A DNA stretch of 64,000 nt from Kitagawia praeruptora (GCA_037693485.1 CM075354.1:95663001-95727000), one strand, 5' to 3'. Numbered from the stretch's first letter, positions 43,736 through 54,479 are shown. The notes: generated by a model from the sequence alone, not told the origin. Numbers and translations are program-made.

Positions 43736-46700
43736 ATGGCTCACCAATTTTCACTTGCCAAAAACAATTTATATAATATTTCTACGGAAATTGGTGATCA
43801 ACTCCCGCGCTTTAAGTCTTGGATACGATTTCTCAATTTGTATTCCAAAGCTAGCGATGCTTTTACTGCTAAACCTACACTAGTACATGATGCTTTACAG
43901 CAATTATGGACTAGTGCGGTTTCTTTTGGGAGCAAATCAACCCCCTTTTGTTTCAGGTTTACCTTAGCGGGTCAGGAATATGAGGTGACTGAACAAATTG
44001 TCAACAAGGTTCTGGGATTCCCCATTAAAGATGCTTATGATTCAGAACCTACAGCTACAGAACGCCTCAGATTCTTTGAAGAAATAGGGTGTTATCCTCC
44101 GACTGGCCGGATCACTGGAAACATCCAAAAACAATTTCTTCATGTGGAATGGAATTACTTTTTCGAGGCCATCACAAGATGTTTTCGGGCACGAGAAAGC
44201 GATTACCATCAAATTTCCATTCCCATGCAAAACCTTGGAATTGCCCTAGCAAGAGAGCTGGATATCAATTATGGACGAATAGTTCTCTCTGAGATAGTGG
44301 CTGTGATGGGATCTCCTGCAAGCAGAGACCTCAACACTACAGATGTTGTCTGCTGGTTTCCTCGGTTCCTCCAGATGCTGATCAATGGATTAGTACCGAA
44401 GGATGCTCTTGCAGTTAGACGGAGTTTTGCCAGAGGTCCATCATCTGCACCGCTAGGGATGGGCACTAAGTCACTTTCAACAGTTGAAAATCAGGATAAA
44501 CATCATGGAAAACCGATGTCTATTCCTGATACCTTACAAAAGTGGCTTACATATGATGAGGGGGTTACCACTTTGATGGAATTCTCGCAAGCTTCATCAC
44601 ATGCTCAGAATCGGTCTGCTCATGCTGAGGCATTTGAAGAGATTCCTGATGAGCAAAGCGGTGATGAACAAGGTAATGAATCAGGTAATCTCTCTCGACA
44701 TTCTACTCATTCCTCTTCCTATGTTTCTGATTCCCAGACCCAAGAGACTGCTAGCCCGCAGGATCTATCCCAGGGTGAGAGCTATATTTCTAATTCCTTG
44801 TCACCTAAGTCACCGGAATCCAAACAGCCAGCACATATAGATGTAGGAAATGATGAGGAGAGTGACCCCGAAGAGCAGCCTCTTACTCGAAAGAAAGCCA
44901 AAATTTCTCATGCTGCTACTTCTAAACCTCAGTCAAACCCTAGAGTGTCACACGCAACCACTCCACCTCACGCGAGTGGTTCACCCCTTGAACAATCTGC
45001 ACATAGGGATTTTGATTTTGATGATGAGTATGTACCTCTTGAAGATGCTGTTACTTCAAAAGGACATGAAGCTTTAAGAGCTTCAGCCGTACCTTCACCG
45101 GTACGTACTGATGCTACAAAGAGGATCGGTTCTGATGTTGTACAAGAACACTTTGTAGCCTCTCAGCCTGAGATTCCAACTCAGGAACAAACAGCAATTG
45201 ATCCCTTAACTGCAAATTATATTTCTTATCAAGTTTCTGCAGGTACTTCTTCATATTTTGGATCAATTATTGAAGACATACACGAGCGTGAGACAGGGAG
45301 TGTGTGTGAGAGGTTAGGGAGAGAGGGACCTTCATTTTTAAGGCCCGAAACCGAGCGCCAAATACCAACAGAACGAGTATTAGAGCGAGGTCACCTAAAC
45401 CAAACACCGTCCCTTAATTCTGAAAATCTTGAATCTCGTATGTCTTCTATGGAAAATCAAATGAAGCAGTTTGGGCAGTCAATGGGGCAGTTAGGGATGA
45501 ATGTTGGAAATAATCAAAGGGCACTTGACGACTACGCAGCACGAATGGCAATTCAAGCTTCAGCTTTTACTGTTTTGACAAATCAGGTAAATGACTTGGG
45601 CCATGCTGCTGGTGTCTTGGGAAACACCCTGAATGACAGGATGGGAGCAATGGAGCTTACAATGGATAATCTGGCTGTGGAGATAAGCAGAGTTATGTTC
45701 GCAATCAGAAGTTTTGTGCCCCAGGAATGTTTCGCGCCGCAACAACCTCCCCCCGATGCTGGTACAGGTGGTGCTAGTGGAGCAGGAGCCTATGGTTCCG
45801 GGTTTGAAGATTTTGATACAGCTGGTGGATCTGGAGACCAGGGTGGAGTTCAGGATAACTCACCTAAGGGGGAGAGTATAAAGGAGACGAGACAGCAGGG
45901 AGTTCAAATCGAAGAAATTCAAGAACATGCTGATCTTGTCAAAGAAATTGAAGTTGAGCCGTCTGTTGAAGAAGAGGCTCTGAGGAGGAAAAAGGGTAAG
46001 GCAATAATGGTTGAGCAAGATGAACCATTCATTGACCTAAGTCATCAAGAAAAAGTACAGGAGGTAATTGATTCAGACTCTGATATGGAAGACGCACCTT
46101 TGAAACATGCTATAAAGAGATCATTGAAAGATCAAGGTGGCGGTGCTGGGATGTCTGTCGGAAAGCCTGAAGAAATTACTGTTGATGAGGAAACCCTTGA
46201 AGCCCAACAGTTAGCCTTAGATCAAGCTGAGTTCTTTAAAATGAAGGCAATGCAAAATCGTGCTGCGTTTCAGGAAAAGAAAGCGGAGCTACAAGGGAAG
46301 CAGTACGATTATGAGCTTGCAAGGCTAGCTGATCCTCAAATTGATCTGGACAATAGAAGGATAGGGCAGAAGTGGGATGACGCAAGGAAGATATTGATGG
46401 GACCCTGTACAAAAGGAGATCATAACAAGGAGGCAGATGATCTTTTCTACAATCTAAATTTGCAGAATCCAATGGCTGCTGACTACATAAGTGCTTTAAA
46501 GAGATTAATTTCTAAAGTCAGGGTTGGATACAATTCAACGCAAAAGGAGTGGCAGGTTATTTTGTCTTTCACAGAAGGAGTCCCAATGTCTTTCATGTAT
46601 GTGGATGACCAATTCATGACGAGAAGATCTGCATCAGAGTTGTTCTTGCTAGCAACAAAAATTCAATACTCTCATTCTGAGAACCTAAGCATTCTGTATA

Positions 46701-47731
46701 GGGATCAGTTAATGCGGCTAGCAGAGGACAAGGGTCCAGAATTCTCAGCATATCCAAATGTTGTCCGGATGGTGGTTGACAGTAAATTGAAGAGGGTGAG
46801 CCTGGAGGAAAAGGACTTAATGGAACTTTCAGTGGAATCTCTTAAGGCCGTCTGTAGGCAAATGATGAGTAAGGGATTCGCTTCTGAGCTTAAAGATAAA
46901 TCAGTGAAGACCATTGAAAGTGTCATACTAAAGAAGAGCAATGAGGTGTGGAAGTGTGATGTCATTGCTCCAAACCCTCTTGATAATGTGAAGATTGAAC
47001 CAGAGCTGATAGAGAGGAATTGGAATATTCTTCAAGCAATGAAGAATGTTGATGAAGCTCTGAATCTTCCTTCTGGAGCACTTGAACAAGGAGAGATAAG
47101 AGAGGCAGTTGGTGTTCCAGGAAGAGACAGCGTATACTGGATACATTCTTTTGTTGATAATACAGCTGATGCCTTAGTATTCATAGATGCAGACCAGAAT
47201 CAAACATTCTTGCATATGAGTAAACAATGGCTGCTGCAGACTCAAGATGCTGCATTTCTGGAGAAAGTGTTATATTTGTTCAAATGGGAAGATGTGGAAG
47301 TTAAGTATGTGACAGAAAAGCAGAGACTCGTGAGTTACCTATCTGATGTAGTAGTGGAAAAGAAGCGATTGGAGCGAGAGGCGGCTAGTGTCCACAATAC
47401 TAACCGTGTCATAGGCTATCCCAAAATGATCTATTGTCAGTTTAAAGCTGATAAAACTCATAGGAAACCTCGGCTTATAATGAAGAAATTTGAGGAAATT
47501 CCAGAGATCAGGACTACTCAGGAGGTGGACAAACTCAGAAGGCTTTTCAAACATCCTTACCCAGAACCCAGGAACCCTCTAGAGATGGAAGCAGTAAGTT
47601 TGTTGAATACTAGGTGGACGCAACTTCATAATCCAGTATATAAGAAACAAAAGCAGCAGGAGGAGAAGCGCAGAAGGCAGAAAGAAGAAAAGGACCAAGC
47701 TGCTGAAGCTAGGAAGAGGAAACGGAATTAG
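43736..47731 (+). CDS. R4 3' ORF, 1331-aa accessory protein of unknown function
   Basis: This single intact ORF lies between pol and the PPT, where Sireviruses carry a so-called envelope-like gene. Residues of about 1-240 form a folded domain (ALQQLWTSAVSF, YEVTEQIVNKVLGF, HVEWNYFFEAITRCF, YHQISIPMQNLGIAL, YGRIVLSEI, WFPRFLQMLIN) that is recognisable in R2 and R5. Residues 250-560 are acidic, Ser/Pro-rich and likely disordered. A helical segment (SRMSSMENQMKQFGQSMGQL) near 565 and a long charged helix near 830-880 suggest coiled coils. The C-terminal 400 residues are ordered, ending in a basic tail KKQKQQEEKRRRQKEEK. I see no signal peptide or membrane span, so envelope function is not supported; the basic tail would suit nuclear or nucleic-acid association. 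Function unknown. Confidence 0.88.
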   Translation: MAHQFSLAKNNLYNISTEIGDQLPRFKSWIRFLNLYSKASDAFTAKPTLVHDALQQLWTSAVSFGSKSTPFCFRFTLAGQEYEVTEQIVNKVLGFPIKDAYDSEPTATERLRFFEEIGCYPPTGRITGNIQKQFLHVEWNYFFEAITRCFRARESDYHQISIPMQNLGIALARELDINYGRIVLSEIVAVMGSPASRDLNTTDVVCWFPRFLQMLINGLVPKDALAVRRSFARGPSSAPLGMGTKSLSTVENQDKHHGKPMSIPDTLQKWLTYDEGVTTLMEFSQASSHAQNRSAHAEAFEEIPDEQSGDEQGNESGNLSRHSTHSSSYVSDSQTQETASPQDLSQGESYISNSLSPKSPESKQPAHIDVGNDEESDPEEQPLTRKKAKISHAATSKPQSNPRVSHATTPPHASGSPLEQSAHRDFDFDDEYVPLEDAVTSKGHEALRASAVPSPVRTDATKRIGSDVVQEHFVASQPEIPTQEQTAIDPLTANYISYQVSAGTSSYFGSIIEDIHERETGSVCERLGREGPSFLRPETERQIPTERVLERGHLNQTPSLNSENLESRMSSMENQMKQFGQSMGQLGMNVGNNQRALDDYAARMAIQASAFTVLTNQVNDLGHAAGVLGNTLNDRMGAMELTMDNLAVEISRVMFAIRSFVPQECFAPQQPPPDAGTGGASGAGAYGSGFEDFDTAGGSGDQGGVQDNSPKGESIKETRQQGVQIEEIQEHADLVKEIEVEPSVEEEALRRKKGKAIMVEQDEPFIDLSHQEKVQEVIDSDSDMEDAPLKHAIKRSLKDQGGGAGMSVGKPEEITVDEETLEAQQLALDQAEFFKMKAMQNRAAFQEKKAELQGKQYDYELARLADPQIDLDNRRIGQKWDDARKILMGPCTKGDHNKEADDLFYNLNLQNPMAADYISALKRLISKVRVGYNSTQKEWQVILSFTEGVPMSFMYVDDQFMTRRSASELFLLATKIQYSHSENLSILYRDQLMRLAEDKGPEFSAYPNVVRMVVDSKLKRVSLEEKDLMELSVESLKAVCRQMMSKGFASELKDKSVKTIESVILKKSNEVWKCDVIAPNPLDNVKIEPELIERNWNILQAMKNVDEALNLPSGALEQGEIREAVGVPGRDSVYWIHSFVDNTADALVFIDADQNQTFLHMSKQWLLQTQDAAFLEKVLYLFKWEDVEVKYVTEKQRLVSYLSDVVVEKKRLEREAASVHNTNRVIGYPKMIYCQFKADKTHRKPRLIMKKFEEIPEIRTTQEVDKLRRLFKHPYPEPRNPLEMEAVSLLNTRWTQLHNPVYKKQKQQEEKRRRQKEEKDQAAEARKRKRN

Positions 47732-48075
47732 GGTTAAAGGTCAGAGTGGTGTGAACTTGAAGTTGGAAAAACTTCATGTCTTTCGGTTGCTTTAACTCAC
47801 TTGAGGAAAATTCATCTTAGAATGAATCCAATAAGGTGATATAAGTTTGACTAAAAGATATGAAATAATCCAGGTGATAGGAATCATTCAAATGATCTTT
47901 AATTCGAGGTTCGAATTCTGTTTCTAGTTTAAGTTCTTTGTATTGTTTTCAAATACTTTTCAATTGTATATTTTTCAAGACTGTAATGTTAATTATCTTT
48001 TCTCGTCTCATTGTTTAGTTGAGTTATCCTTCATTAATTTGAATGTCATTGTTAGACAATCAAATTGGGGGAGAT
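47732..48075 (+). other. R4 3' untranslated stretch and polypurine tract
   Basis: No gene in 47732-48060. CAAATTGGGGGAGAT at 48061-48075 is the polypurine tract touching the 3' LTR. Confidence 0.85.
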
Positions 48076-49132
48076 TGAAAGGCAGAGTGTATTAACTTGT
48101 AACACTATAACTGATGTAACTCAATTAAAAGAAAAGATACTTAACCAGAAGACAATCAAGAACAAGAAGTCACAAGAAATCAACACTAAATGAAGACAAG
48201 GTAATTGATACAATTGAACATGTTAACTATGATCAAGCCAAGAAGAAATCATTGAGAGAAGTTCAAGTCAAAGTTGTTCAGGCCTCAGTGATTTGAGAAT
48301 TCGAGATTCAAGATCATAACTATCAGTATCAACAAGACCAATTGATTTCAAGTGAACAAGAAGGAAAGCAAATATTGGAAAGCCAAGTTACTAAGTGAAT
48401 ATGGTAATTTATTCAAGAAGCAGAAACACTATCAAGACTAGTCACTTATGAACCAGACCAGTGCATCAAGTGTCAGGACATTGATAGCAAGTTTATGTCA
48501 GTAATAAAGACCCATGTTCAAGAGCTTGCTGAAGAATAAAGAAGACATGAAGATATCACAAGCTCAAGATGTGCATTGAAGTTTCAAGTTGAAGACCAGA
48601 ATATTTTCTAAGTACTAAATGTTCTGGATGGCCAAGTAGAATATTTCTAAGTAGAAGTTCGACTTAGAAATTTCGAGATGGCTAAGTAGAAATTCTCAAG
48701 TAGAAGTTCTACTTAGAGTGCAGCTTCAACATGACACATGGCATCTTCTGATTGGCAGATTTCCAAGCTTTCAAGATAAGGCAAGATTTATGTGGACATC
48801 ATTGGGCCACGTACATCTTAGTCTTTGAAGACTACAGGTCATAGATTACATGTAGTATAAATAGAAGCACTTGTGTAATGTTTTAGTTAGTGAGCAATAT
48901 TGAGAAAAACACAAGAGAAAGAGAGAGAGTATATTCACAGAGCTTAGAATCATTCACTTCTCTCTGAACTTCTGTTATACTTTGTAATGAATGTTGTAGC
49001 AACCTTTTCAAGTTATATATAAAGAAATATATTCCTTGAATCTGTGTGTTCATTTATTGCATCGTATTTATTGCTTCTCATAATCGAAAAGTTGTATTCA
49101 CCCCCCCCTCTACAACACATTTGGACCTAACA
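48076..49132 (+). repeat. R4 3' LTR (1057 bp)
   Basis: Identical by eye to the 5' LTR except for eight rather than nine C in the C-run near its 3' end. TATA box at 48856-48863; palindrome AAGTAGAAGTTCTACTT at 48698-48714. Followed by TSD accac at 49133-49137. Confidence 0.95.
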
Positions 49133-49137
49133 ACCAC

Positions 49138-51475
49138 ACACACAAGTCCTCTCATGCCACATCAACTTAAGAATCAAAGTAAACATACGATGTCTTGGTG
49201 TCGAAAGTGCAAGTATTCACGTAGTCTACTCAACCAACATGCCGAAGGTCATAAAAATTCATGGCAAGTGTAAAAATCGTTGGTAATCATGCTAAGCCCA
49301 CAAGAAATACATCTTTAAGTCTAAACCCGGGATCTCCTATGCCAAAACAAGCAATAACTCACCTTTCACTCAAAAACGAATATTCACTCAAGAACAAGGT
49401 TAAGTGTATCACTCAATTCCAACAAAATCATAAACACAACTTGACACTCGCAATCAATCTCACTCTCAACACAACATACATCACTGATGACAATCAAAAG
49501 GTCTTTATTCGGGTTGTAGCGTGGGCTAGGGACCAGGTATGTCAAGTAAAGCTAAAACAGGTTAAATGTCAAAAGCTAGTACCCAACAATAATCATTATT
49601 CAATTCCCTTTCTATTAAAACAAATACTTCCCCACACTTGGATTTTTCAATAACCCTTACATAATAACTTGACTAGTCGAATGAAGAAGGATCATACAAA
49701 CATAAGAATGCTCTCAAATTTATTTATTTTTTTCTTTTTTTTTCTTTTTCTTTTTTTTCTGTTTTTTTTTCTTTCTTTTTTTTTTCTATTTTTTTTTTCT
49801 TGAGAGCTAAAGAATAAACACAATGATCCATAGATATTTTATGAATTTCGACTAGCAAGCATCAACCCAAAATTAATATTCCCCAAAAGTATGATCATCA
49901 ATAACCCCCCTTTTATGAACACCTTATTACTCCCTTAAGCACGATACTAGCCTTTGACAATTTAGGTTCAAATTCAATGTAAGGCCAATACAAGAAAAGG
50001 ATATAGGCAAGTAATGTAGTGTGTCACCGAAAGAATAGGATTAGGCTCAACGGGTTAACTAATTGATCATGTTTAAAAGGTGTGGAAATATGGGAAACAC
50101 GAGGTTAAACCTAAGTGCCTTTATCATCTCATCATCAATTAATGTCATGCATTTCAAGAAAGATCTCAAGTAAGTGCTAGCAATGTAAACAACATGTGGA
50201 CACTCAAGCAAACGAAAAATCATGCAAAAGATATGCATATAGGCTCAAAACTCACTTGGTGTGACAAAACATAATCAATCCCAAGTAACAAGACTCTCTA
50301 ACGCATCTACTTGTACTCAAAGCATGGAAACCAAGTCATCTTGCACATATTCATGTCATTCTAATCACTTACAACATCCAATTAAGTCTACCAGCTTCAA
50401 CTTGCTAGTGTAAGTGTGTGCACAAGAACAAAACACATCACTTCTCAATCAAAAGCGTCCATAAACACAAGAATTCTACGCATGCATGGGTGTATCAAGC
50501 AAAATACAACAACTAATCAACTTGCATGGCTAGAATTATTTTTGGTATTTTTAATTTTTTAATTTTTTTGGATTTTTTTTTTTAAACAAATAATACACTA
50601 CGTTGAGAACACCTCCCCACACTTAAGCGGTTCATTGTCCCCAATGAACTAATAAACAAGATATAAAACTACAACTAAAAACAAAATAAAACTACACTAA
50701 AAAGAAAAGAAAGAAAACTCCCCTGGAATCCATGTAACCTCCGCCTATAAATTCAACATCCGCCGTTGGAGACGAAAATTGCACAACACTAGAATCACCT
50801 CTCCCACGCTTAAGAGCCATAAGAATCATAACCCAACTCCCAAGAAGCTCCACCAATAATTTCCAAGCAATATCACACCAAAAATAGCCCAAATTCCAAG
50901 AATAATACAAAATCCCAATTTACAAGAACACAAATTCGTAATAAAAATAAAATTAGAGAAAAAGATTTACCCAATACGAATCAAAGAGGTGAACTTGCAA
51001 TTAATTCTTCTTTAGAATTGAATTTTTAAAGAAGTAGAAAAGGAATTGGATTTGTATGTATAGGTGGGTATATATATATGGGGGAATAATAATAATAATA
51101 AAAATAAAAATAAAAAAAATAAAAATAAAAATAAATAAAATAAATAAAATAAAATAAAATATGAAATAGGAGATGGATTGGGAATAATTTGGAATTAATA
51201 TGGGGCTAGAATTAAAATTTTAGGTGGAGAAAAGAATTAGAAAAGGGGTAGGAATTGATTTAGGAGATGAATAATATTTAATATATACTAATATATATAT
51301 ATACATAAACAATTCTCGTTATAAGACAAAAAAAACATGGCCAAAAACTCACCTGGCTGGCGCCTCTTGCATGCCTTGGCGCTTCACGCGCGGAGAGGTT
51401 CTGGTCAGGTGCGCGTGCTGGCGCATGACGCGCTGGCGAGTACTGTTCCGACAATTTTTTTTTTTTTTTTTTTTT
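49138..51475. other. Ty3 element internal noncoding region
   Basis: No convincing gene on either strand; the short ORFs have no recognisable domain. It includes a T-rich tract at 49720-49800, two CCCCACACTT motifs (49629 and 50620, PPT-like on the minus strand), an A/T-simple repeat (ATAAAAATAA) at 51085-51165, TATATATATATAC near 51292 and a T-run at 51458-51478. Confidence 0.6.
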
Positions 51476-52990
51476 TTAGATACAACATTTTTTTCCTACA
51501 CTAATGCGTGGGTTGCCTCCCACGAAGCGCTTCTTTAACGTCAATAGCTTGACCTCCTCAAAAAAAAATACATCCGGTAAAGGCGTAATATCCACTTTCT
51601 CAATCATAAACTCGCCACCACAAAAAGTATCAAGAACATCTGTGGTTGTCTTTATCCTGCAGAAAGTCTCCAAACAAGCATCAGTAAAATAAAATATGTC
51701 ATTAATAAGCAATAGAGAATTAAGTGCTTGTGCAGTTTTGGAAAACTTTGTGATAAAACAACGATAAAATTCGACACCACGAAAATATTGAACTCCCTTG
51801 ACATAAGGTGGAGGTTCTTGTGGCGGCTTTTCTTCACTCCTCACTTTCACTAGAGTCATTCGGACATCTTGGCTTATCACATCATTGGCTAATAAGACAC
51901 TTCCATCTTCTCCCTCTTCTCGAGCTTGAAACGTATGAGCCACTTTGTATGGATCCTCAACCAGAATTTGAGAAATATCATCTTGGACAATATTTGTTAT
52001 CACATCAACCTTGAAATAAGTAGTCTTGAGCAAAGAAGCCTTGTAAGTAGAGGCTAGATCGAGAGCAAATTTATCAATACATGGTAGCTTAGGCACAGGT
52101 TGTGGAAGAGAAACAACAACCATCTCTGTATTGCTTTCCTTTGTAGCCTCATCATCAGTCACATTGTCCTTGGTAGCAGCCACATCATTGATCTCGTCAT
52201 CGGTGGCATGCTCCTTCTCTTTATCAATGGCCTTATCATCAACATACATGGAGAAACTATCATATTCCTGATCGCTTGTGAGATTGATAGCAGTCAGGTC
52301 CTCTTCGGATCGGATAGATGATGATGGTAAATAGTCGAGCTGCCCTGTAGTAGAAGAGTTAGCCAACTGTGCAATTTGAGATTCAATTGCCAAACTTTGA
52401 GTTTCTAATCCTTTGATTGCCTCGGCTTGTTCTTCAGAACTCTTTAGCAATTTATTCAAGATATCCCACATCTCATTTGTCTGATCAGCTTGCACATCTA
52501 CGCTGGGTTGAGAAACATGTAGATCTTCTTGTAGAGGAGGATATTGATATTCTTGCTGTGGCGGTTGCTCATATGACTGATAATATTGTTGCTCAAACTG
52601 TTGCTGATTATGATATGAAAAATTTTGAGCACCATTGTCCTGGTATTAGAAATCTGGTTGATTCACGCATTCTTGATCAAAAGTGTTTGAATACTGATTG
52701 TACCCATATCCTTCTTCAAAAGAATTCATTTGTCCCAACTGAGCACTCTGAGAATTATAGACATTGTAATAGCATTCCAAACCATAATGACCCTGGACAC
52801 CACAAATTGGACAGAAGTTGTAAGTTTTAGGGGCCACTTGTGACATCTCATTGATACTCATTGGACGCATAATGGGCTCTGTAGGGTTGAATGAGGCAAT
52901 TTCTTGAGTGCGTGCCTCCAACATGGAAGAGAGTAGTGCAAAAGTATCAACTTCACCCATTGCAAACCTGTAAACTCTCAACAAAGCCAA
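51476..52990 (-). pseudogene. gag: Ty3 element gag-derived ORF fused to an RT remnant
   Basis: The ATG at 52990 opens MALLRVYRFAMGEVDTFALL. A CX2CX4HX4C zinc knuckle (CPICGVQGHYGLEC) follows, then Gln/Tyr-rich sequence, a TAA at 52646-52648, and in the same frame a helical section (LLKSSEEQAEAIKGLETQSL) and an acidic part (DEEATKESN region). The last 90 codons contain RCFITKFSKTAQALNSLLL and FYFTDACLETF, which resemble the RT connection region of Athila Pol, implying a large internal deletion of pol. The N-terminal capsid domain is also missing or very short. Likely non-coding or at most a small Gag. Confidence 0.6.
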
Positions 52991-53086
52991 GAAAACGTAA
53001 AATCTGCCTCAATTGGAACAAAAGTTCCAATGAGACAATGGAAACAATCTAAACAACTAAATTAAAATCAATAGAAACTCGCTGTC

Positions 53087-53104
53087 TCCCCGGCAGCGGC
53101 GCCA
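53087..53104 (-). other. Ty3 element primer-binding region
   Basis: TGGCGCCGCTGCCGGGGA on the minus strand, 11 bp inside the LTR. This sequence is the conserved post-LTR motif of Athila/Tat elements. Confidence 0.8.
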
Positions 53105-53115
53105 AAAACTTGATG

Positions 53116-54455
53116 TGTCAAATTATACCTAACCGCAAGCGCACGGTGTCTATTGCTAGTACAGATGGCAAGCGGGTCGAATCCACAAGGAGACAGGTTC
53201 TACTAATTCCTTTTCAGTTATCGCTAATTGTTTCAAGGGTCAAACGAATATGTGAAATTATTAATTAACTAATTAAACTAAATTAACACTAATTAAACAG
53301 ATGATAAACAAATTATTTAAAACCTAGGGCAATCAGGTCCACCATGCTTACACAATTGGCTCTTAAGCTAAAGCAATTAATGTGATCCTATAACTAGAGT
53401 TTGTTAATCTCTTTCAAGCATTAACACTCTCGAAACATTCAACACAATTAACCACTTTTAGTAATTCAATCAATCAGGTAATTAGAGTCAAGTTAATCTC
53501 TTTCAAGAATTAACGCTCTCAGAAATCCAATGATGCTTTCGCACTCAAATTCAATTCTGCTAATCGTATGTGTGCCTCTAGTAAGTAAATCTCTCGATCC
53601 ATACCCCTATTTGCATATAATTAATCCATGATATTGGCCAATTACACAAATTAATGATTAAAACATATCAATTAGAATTAACCATAACCAATCAAACCAC
53701 TATGAAAATCATGCCAATATTAGTGCAAACATGGCTTCCCTTTAAGCCCTAGAAATAACTACTCGCTAATAATTAAACAAGTAAAACAACTAGTAAAACA
53801 AGAAAACATAATTAAACTAATAAGAACAAAGAAAAGATTAAGAGAACAAAACCTTCAAACTTCAATGTTGTCACCCAAAAGAAGAGTCATGGTGTTTCTC
53901 TACATCTCCCACTAATAATACTAATCTACTCTAAACTATATTATCTGATCTAATATTACCTCCTAATAATTTTTCATCATACCCTAGATGTGTTTATATA
54001 GCCTCTAAAAGGCTTGCCCAATAAAAGTATTTTAATACTCTAAATCAATTACAAGTAGGATTCCATAACTGAATAGGATTCCTTAATTAAAATTCGTCAC
54101 TTCTTTTTCTCCTCTGTTTCTGGGCTCTTCTAGTCGTATTTTGCTTACTGGACCACCTCTGAATTAAAGAAAATTCCACAAGCTTCGCGTGGACAGTAAG
54201 ATCGTCAAATTCTGACTTCTGGAACTCAAGATATGGCCCAAACAGTGCAGGCAGCCCGTATAGCCCAATATTACGAATTTTCTCCTATTTTATCTCCAAA
54301 ATAGCTCTTTTTGCTCCAAATCCTTCCAAGTTATGAATTCTTTATTTCCTACAATAAAACAATAAAATCTATTAAATAAAAATCCAAATCAATGCAAAAC
54401 ACAATAAATATGAGAATAAAATCATCTAAAATATATATAAAAATATACTCTATCA
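53116..54455 (-). repeat. Ty3 element 5' LTR (1340 bp)
   Basis: Same length as the left LTR and nearly identical. TATATAAA (minus) at 53993-54000. TSD accag follows at 54456-54460. Confidence 0.95.
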
Positions 54456-54479
54456 ACCAGCCTACAATTTGGTGCTTAA

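Larger units (their letters stand above)
34577..49132 (+). mobile_element. R4 nearly complete copia element (Sirevirus-like), 14.56 kb
   Basis: 5' LTR (34577-35634), PBS, 0.7-kb leader, gag, pol, 1.6-kb spacer, a 1331-residue 3' ORF, PPT and 3' LTR (48076-49132), flanked by accac at 34572-34576 and 49133-49137. The LTRs appear identical except for one C in a C-run (9 against 8), so it is the youngest insertion seen here. It lies inside the young Ty3 element. The only coding lesion I see is TAG at 40929-40931 within RT. The large gag with two knuckles and a long extra ORF after pol match the Sirevirus lineage (SIRE1/Maximus type). Confidence 0.95.
33006..54455 (-). mobile_element. Young non-autonomous Athila/Tat-like Ty3 element, interrupted by R4
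   Basis: Two 1340-bp LTRs (33006-34345 and 53116-54455) with TG...CA ends are flanked by accag at 33001-33005 and 54456-54460. Apart from R4 (34577-49132 plus TSD copy) the element is about 6.9 kb. The PBS region after the 5' LTR reads TTTTTGGCGCCGCTGCCGGG on the minus strand, a hallmark of Athila/Tat elements. It keeps only a gag-derived ORF with a trace of RT; protease, most of RT, and integrase are missing, so mobilisation would need a helper. By eye the LTRs differ at about two positions (33077/53188-type A/G and a T/A near 33720/53830), so insertion was recent. Confidence 0.92.

Noticed and set aside
43736..47731. Calling the R4 3' ORF an envelope glycoprotein
   Set aside because: I see no signal peptide, membrane span or glycoprotein-like cysteine pattern; the tail is strongly basic.
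49046..49653. Two plus-strand ORFs after the R4 3' LTR
   Set aside because: One starts inside the LTR and crosses the TSD; neither has a recognisable domain, and the region is noncoding Ty3 DNA.
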